Positions 60,460-64,000 of a stretch of 64,000 bases of DNA are shown in pieces. The stretch comes from Pseudomonas sp. PSB18 (GTDB lineage Bacteria; Pseudomonadota; Gammaproteobacteria; Pseudomonadales; Pseudomonadaceae). A program made the position numbers and the translations under genes. Under the pieces are notes generated by a model. It did not search any database, was not told the origin of the DNA, and worked only from the letters and a program-made list of their open reading frames with translations. Within the stretch, counting starts at the first letter, position 1, and every line of letters starts with the position of its first letter. The DNA lies in NCBI RefSeq assembly GCF_014596565.1, contig NZ_NOIN01000013.1, positions 62,001 to 126,000 of the forward strand, given 5' to 3'.

Positions 60460-61236
60460 ATGGCTGGAAGTCAAATTGAACGGGTTTTCGATGTGCTGGA
60501 AACTCTCGCCAGCGAACCTCGCGGCTGGCCACTTCAAGGGCTGGCCGAACAACTGCAGATCCCCAAGAGTGCCACGCACCGCCTGCTCGCCGAACTGATG
60601 CGCCTGGGCTACGTGCGCCAGAACGCCGAGAACCTGCGTTATCACGTGTCTACCCGGCTGATCGCCTTGGGGTTTCGCTATCTCTCGCGCAGCGGCGCCG
60701 ACATCGTGCAGCCGGTGCTGGACCGTCTGGCCCGGGAAACCGGTGAGCTGGTGCGCCTGGGCGTCATCGAAGGGGATCGCCAGACCTGGATCGCCAAGTC
60801 CCAAGGGGCGCGGTCCGGTTTGCGCTACGACCCGGACATGGGCCGCGAGACGCCGCTGTTCTACACGGCGTCGGGCCATGCCTGGCTGGCGTGCATGAGC
60901 GACGCCGAGGCGCTGGCGCTGGTCGAGCGCCAGGCTGCGCAGGTGCCCGTCGACGTAGGGCCAAATGCGCCCCACAGCACCCATGAACTGCTCGAATACC
61001 TTCGTGCGGCCCGCGAGCAGGGGTATGCCTGTGTCGAGGAGAGCTCGGCGGTCGGCACTTCGGCCATTGCCGCCGTGGTGCGTCATCCGCAGGACGGTCG
61101 GATCGTCGGCGTACTCAGCGTTGCCGGACCCAGCGCGCGGATGACGCGGGCGCGGTTGCATGAATTGGCCCCGACCTTGCTGGTGTTTGCCGAGGAATTG
61201 TCGCAAGCGAGTCAGGCGTCGGAGCTGTTCAGCTGA
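60460..61236 (+). CDS. IclR-family transcriptional regulator
   Basis: A 258-residue regulator: N-terminal winged helix (about 1-65, IERVFDVLETLASEP, LQIPKSATHRLLAELMRLGYV) and IclR effector domain (about 75-250, GETGELVRLGVIEG-type start, TASGHAWLA, STHELLEYLRAAREQGYACVEESS in parts). I chose ATG 60460 because AGGA lies 5 bases before it; ATG 60454 and TTG 60436 are alternatives. With an MFS transporter and quiC1 nearby it probably controls quinate/shikimate or protocatechuate-linked genes. Confidence 0.9.
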   Translation: MAGSQIERVFDVLETLASEPRGWPLQGLAEQLQIPKSATHRLLAELMRLGYVRQNAENLRYHVSTRLIALGFRYLSRSGADIVQPVLDRLARETGELVRLGVIEGDRQTWIAKSQGARSGLRYDPDMGRETPLFYTASGHAWLACMSDAEALALVERQAAQVPVDVGPNAPHSTHELLEYLRAAREQGYACVEESSAVGTSAIAAVVRHPQDGRIVGVLSVAGPSARMTRARLHELAPTLLVFAEELSQASQASELFS

Positions 61237-61274
61237 CACTCGCAGATATTGGCCCTACCACCCAGGATCACCCC

Positions 61275-62153
61275 ATGACCGTCAGCACCCCGCTTTCCGG
61301 TGTCAATCAGGCCTTCAAGGGCATCCTGCTGATTGTTTTCGCGACGTTCCTGTTTTCCAGCCATGACGCCTTGTCGAAATACCTCTCGGGTTTCTATCCG
61401 ATCATCATGGTGGTGTGGGCGCGCTATGTGGTGCATACCCTGCTGATGGCGGGCATCTTCCTCCCGCGCTCGGGGTTGCGGGTGCTGCGCACGAAGCGCC
61501 CGTTGTGGCAGTTTGCGCGGGCGTTGTGCCTGCTGGGCACGAGTCTGTTTTTCACCACGTCGCTGCTGTATATCCCGTTGGCCGAGGCGACGGCGGTCAA
61601 CTTCCTGGCCCCCGTGCTGGTCACGGCGTTGTCGGTGCCGCTGCTGGGCGAGCGGGTGACACGCGGTCAATGGGTGGCGGTGATTTTCGGCTTCATCGGG
61701 GTGCTGATCATTGTCCATCCTGGCGGAGACCTGTTCACACCGGCCGTGCTGTTGCCATTCTGCTCGGCGCTGTTCTTCTGTTTCTATCAGTTGCTCACGC
61801 GCAAGCTCAGCGAAGTCGACAGCCCGACCACCAGCAACTTCTTCGCCGGCCTGTGCAACACATTGGTGATGAGTGCACTGGTGCCGTTCTTCTGGCAGGT
61901 GCCGAGCCTGTTGCATGGCGCGATGATGCTGGCGCTGGGGGCCTGTGGGATGACGGCGCACCTGATGCTGACCCAGGCCTTCCGCGTTGCCGCCCCGGCG
62001 TTGCTGGCACCCTTCAGCTATTGCCAGATCGTGTTCGCCGGCCTGCTGGGGTGGCTGCTGTTCAGCCACACGCCGACGCTGACCACGGTGCTGGGTATTG
62101 TGCTGATCTGTCTCAGTGGGTTGGCCGCGGCTTGGCAGCAGCGGCGCAGATGA
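61275..62153 (+). CDS. EamA/DMT-family transporter
   Basis: A 292-residue membrane protein with ten helices in two EamA halves (about 15-145 and 155-288). LIVFATFLFSSHDALSKYL opens the first half, EATAVNFLAPVLVTALSVPLLGE marks helix 4-5, and the corresponding APALLAPFSYCQIVFAGLLG occurs in the second. It lies 38 bases after the IclR gene on the same strand. The substrate may be related to the local pathway, but this is inferred from position only. Confidence 0.87.
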   Translation: MTVSTPLSGVNQAFKGILLIVFATFLFSSHDALSKYLSGFYPIIMVVWARYVVHTLLMAGIFLPRSGLRVLRTKRPLWQFARALCLLGTSLFFTTSLLYIPLAEATAVNFLAPVLVTALSVPLLGERVTRGQWVAVIFGFIGVLIIVHPGGDLFTPAVLLPFCSALFFCFYQLLTRKLSEVDSPTTSNFFAGLCNTLVMSALVPFFWQVPSLLHGAMMLALGACGMTAHLMLTQAFRVAAPALLAPFSYCQIVFAGLLGWLLFSHTPTLTTVLGIVLICLSGLAAAWQQRRR

Positions 62154-62180
62154 CACGGACAACCTGTGGCGAAGGAGTCT

Positions 62181-62206
62181 TGTGGGAGCAAAGCTTTGCT
62201 CCCACA
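62181..62206. repeat. Perfect 26-bp palindrome between convergent genes
   Basis: TGTGGGAGCAAAG followed immediately by its exact complement CTTTGCTCCCACA. It is related to the outer part of the REP cores. It lies between the DMT transporter stop (62153) and the MFS stop (62239) and may serve as a shared terminator-like hairpin, though no T-run follows. Confidence 0.85.
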
Positions 62207-62238
62207 GATTTCTCTGGGATCTCGCTTCACCGCGTGAA

Positions 62239-63576
62239 TCAGTTTTCCAGCGTCGGAACCTTGCGCGGCGCCATGAAGTACAGCCAGGTCAGGGCAATGA
62301 AGTACATCGCCGGGATCAGGGTGAACAGCACGGTGTAGTTGTTGTGGGTCACCGTCAGGATGTGTCCCACCAACTGGGTCATGAACATCCCGCCAACGGC
62401 CGCGCACATGCCGCCGAAGCCGAACACCGTGCTCATCATGTGTTTGGGCGTGTAGTCCATCACCAGGCTCCAGATGTTGGCCGTCCAGGCCTGGTGTGCG
62501 CCGATGGCCAGGGAAATGGCGAACACCGCCATCCACAGGTTGCTGGCGCCCGCGGCCATGATCACGCCGACGATGCAGCAGGCGAACAGCAACATGGAGA
62601 CCAGCCGTGCCTTGATCGGATTCAGCCCGCGACCGATCAGGAACGAAGACAGGATGCCGCCGCCCACGCTGCCGAAGTCGGCGGTGAGGTAGATGATGAT
62701 CAGTGGGATGCCCATCTGGGTCACGTTGATGCCCAGGCTGTATTGCTGGTTCAGGAACGGTGGCAGCCAGTAGAGGTAGAACCAGAACACCGGCGCCGTG
62801 ATCGAGTAGGCCAGGGCGAACGCCCAGGTACCGCGCATGCGCAGGATACGGGAGAAGGGCACGCGGGTTTGGTCCGGTTCGCTTTCACGCTGGATGTAGT
62901 CCAGTTCCGACTGCTTGACGCTGGGGTGGTCTTCCGGGTTGAAGTATTTCAAGCCCCAGAACAACAACCAGATCCCGCCCAAGGCCGCCATGCACAGGAA
63001 CGCAGCCTGCCAGCCCCACACTTGCAGGACCAGCGGCAGCAGCATGGGCGTAAACATGGCGCCGACGTTGGTCCCGGCGTTGAAAATGCCGGTGGCCACC
63101 GCCCGTTCACCCGCCGGGAACCATAGCCGGGTGGTCTTCACACAGGCGGGGTAGTTGGCGGCTTCGGTGAGGCCCAGGATGAAGCGGCAGACCATGAAGC
63201 CCGCCGCGGAAGTCGCCAGGCCATGGGCACCGGTCGCCAGGCTCCAGAGCAGCACGGCGAAGAAGAATACGCGCTTGACGCCGATCCGATCGATCAACCG
63301 GCCCTGCAGTATGAAGCCGACCGCATAGCCGACCTGGAACCAGAAGTTGATGTTGGCGTAATCCATCGCCGTCCAGCTCATTTCCTTGGCCAGGATGGGC
63401 TGCATCACGCCCAGGGCGGCGCGGTCGATGTAGTTCAGCGTGGTGGCGAAAAACACCAGTGCGAGCATGCCCCAACGGGTCTTGCCCACGGCCAGGGCGC
63501 CGCGGATCTTGTCGCCAACGCCGCCGGTCGTGACGCCCATGCCTGAAGTCAAGGAGGAACTTTGGGAAGGATTCAT
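62239..63576 (-). CDS. MFS transporter, anion:cation symporter (ExuT-like) family
   Basis: A 445-residue permease with twelve helices. The first loop motif is GRLIDRIGVKRVFF (about 92-105), after LALVFFATTLNYIDRAALGV, the ACS-family opening used for hexuronates, tartrate, galactonate and aromatic acids. A central hydrophilic loop is at about 205-235. Divergent from the quiC1-like gene, so quinate, shikimate or dehydroshikimate is a reasonable guess for its substrate. The first ~30 residues are a polar, Gly/Ser/Thr-rich tail. Confidence 0.88.
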   Translation of the reverse strand: MNPSQSSSLTSGMGVTTGGVGDKIRGALAVGKTRWGMLALVFFATTLNYIDRAALGVMQPILAKEMSWTAMDYANINFWFQVGYAVGFILQGRLIDRIGVKRVFFFAVLLWSLATGAHGLATSAAGFMVCRFILGLTEAANYPACVKTTRLWFPAGERAVATGIFNAGTNVGAMFTPMLLPLVLQVWGWQAAFLCMAALGGIWLLFWGLKYFNPEDHPSVKQSELDYIQRESEPDQTRVPFSRILRMRGTWAFALAYSITAPVFWFYLYWLPPFLNQQYSLGINVTQMGIPLIIIYLTADFGSVGGGILSSFLIGRGLNPIKARLVSMLLFACCIVGVIMAAGASNLWMAVFAISLAIGAHQAWTANIWSLVMDYTPKHMMSTVFGFGGMCAAVGGMFMTQLVGHILTVTHNNYTVLFTLIPAMYFIALTWLYFMAPRKVPTLEN

Positions 63577-63847
63577 AGGGTGTACCCGTTTTTGAAATTC
63601 TTATGGGGTGATCGGTATTTCATCCATTGATGTCGGCGCTTCGGGCCGGCAGCAATGTGGAGCGATGGTGCTCAGTGGGCGAAAAGTCGTCAATTCGCCC
63701 CAAGGCATTTTGTTCGATAATCGCCCAAAAAACTAACTGGATGGTACATATTAAATTGCTGAAAGGCAGTGGCGCCTCAATAATCTGTTCACTCTTTCAA
63801 AAGCGGCGAACCTTCTGTAGCCGATGTCTGTCCCGGGAGCCGAACCC
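63577..63847. promoter_or_regulatory. Divergent MFS / quiC1-like promoter region
   Basis: 271 AT-richer bases with no gene. It must hold both promoters. The stretch GGTACATATTAAATTGCTG (63743-63761) is the most AT-rich part. I could not fix a -35/-10 pair or an IclR site with confidence. Confidence 0.4.
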
Positions 63848-64000
63848 ATGCAGCGTTCCATTGCCACCGTATCCTTGAGCGGTACTCTGCCTGAAAAACT
63901 CGAAGCCATTGCCGCCGCCGGTTTTGACGGGGTGGAAATCTTCGAGAACGACCTGCTCTATTACGACGGCAGCCCTCGGGAAATCCGGCAGATGTGTGCT
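63848..64000 (+). CDS. quiC1: 3-dehydroshikimate dehydratase, QuiC1-like (3' end beyond window)
   Basis: Only the first 51 codons are present: MQRSIATVSLSGTLPEKLEA, then IAAAGFDGVEIFENDLLYY. This is the N-terminus of the sugar-phosphate isomerase/epimerase (TIM-barrel) half of QuiC1, which converts 3-dehydroshikimate to protocatechuate in quinate and shikimate catabolism and carries a C-terminal HPPD-like half. Whether the second half is present cannot be seen. The regulatory and transport genes beside it agree. Confidence 0.8.
   Translation, partial: MQRSIATVSLSGTLPEKLEAIAAAGFDGVEIFENDLLYYDGSPREIRQMCA

Overview
This is a chromosomal window from a Pseudomonas species, most likely of the P. 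fluorescens group. The evidence is the GC-rich coding, the gene order lipB-lipA ... holA-lptE-leuS ... lnt-corC-ybeY-phoH-miaB ... hemL-thiE-thiD-ladS-aidB-amn, and the many copies of the short GTGGGAGCGAGC...GCTCGCGAT palindromes typical of this group. I could not run a search, so species is not assigned.

Layout. 1-4340: end of lipB, lipA, ldcA and an SltB/MltB-type lytic transglycosylase (lipoate synthesis, peptidoglycan recycling). 4412-4576: a short arfA (ribosome rescue) carrying a strong hairpin inside its 3' coding end. 4837-16316: housekeeping genes, almost all on the minus strand (holA, lptE, leuS, lnt, corC, ybeY, phoH, miaB), interrupted by a small hypothetical gene and a ydcF-like gene on plus. 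16450-20467: DUF1820 gene, a Sel1-repeat protein, hemL, thiE, thiD. 20769-27511: ladS hybrid kinase, aidB-like acyl-CoA dehydrogenase, amn, rluE, DUF2788 gene. 27699-33737: an Lrp/AsnC regulator facing an intergenic region that ends in a textbook terminator (possible small RNA), a DUF6515 protein, a FieF-like cation transporter, a small lipoprotein, hrpB.

33738-35037 is the least ordinary part. It holds a low-GC orphan gene for a phosphoribosyltransferase-fold protein with two inverted repeats upstream and a short inverted-repeat element that supplies its stop codon, followed by a GNRA hairpin and a bidirectional terminator. 35038-46295 is a surface-secretion locus. A NarL-type response regulator and a 7TM sensor kinase are transcribed away from a 2230-residue TpsA exoprotein with 15 YDG repeats and its TpsB/FhaC-type transporter. 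A 6+6 bp inverted repeat sits in the divergent promoter region.

46435-59352 is mixed core and accessory metabolism: an endonuclease/phosphatase-family protein, YciC-like, DUF2076, NYN, DnaQ-like exonuclease, Lrp plus DMT exporter, rhlE, a HI0933-type flavoprotein, a histone-deacetylase-family enzyme, GNAT, tesB plus HAD hydrolase, and an alpha/beta hydrolase. A neutral zinc metallopeptidase (59353-60240) abuts the hydrolase gene. 60460-64000 looks like the edge of an aromatic/hydroaromatic acid utilisation locus: an IclR regulator, a DMT transporter, an MFS transporter and the first 51 codons of a quiC1-like 3-dehydroshikimate dehydratase.

REP-type inverted pairs occupy most gaps between convergent or unrelated genes. 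No rRNA, convincing tRNA, CRISPR array, insertion sequence or integrase was seen.
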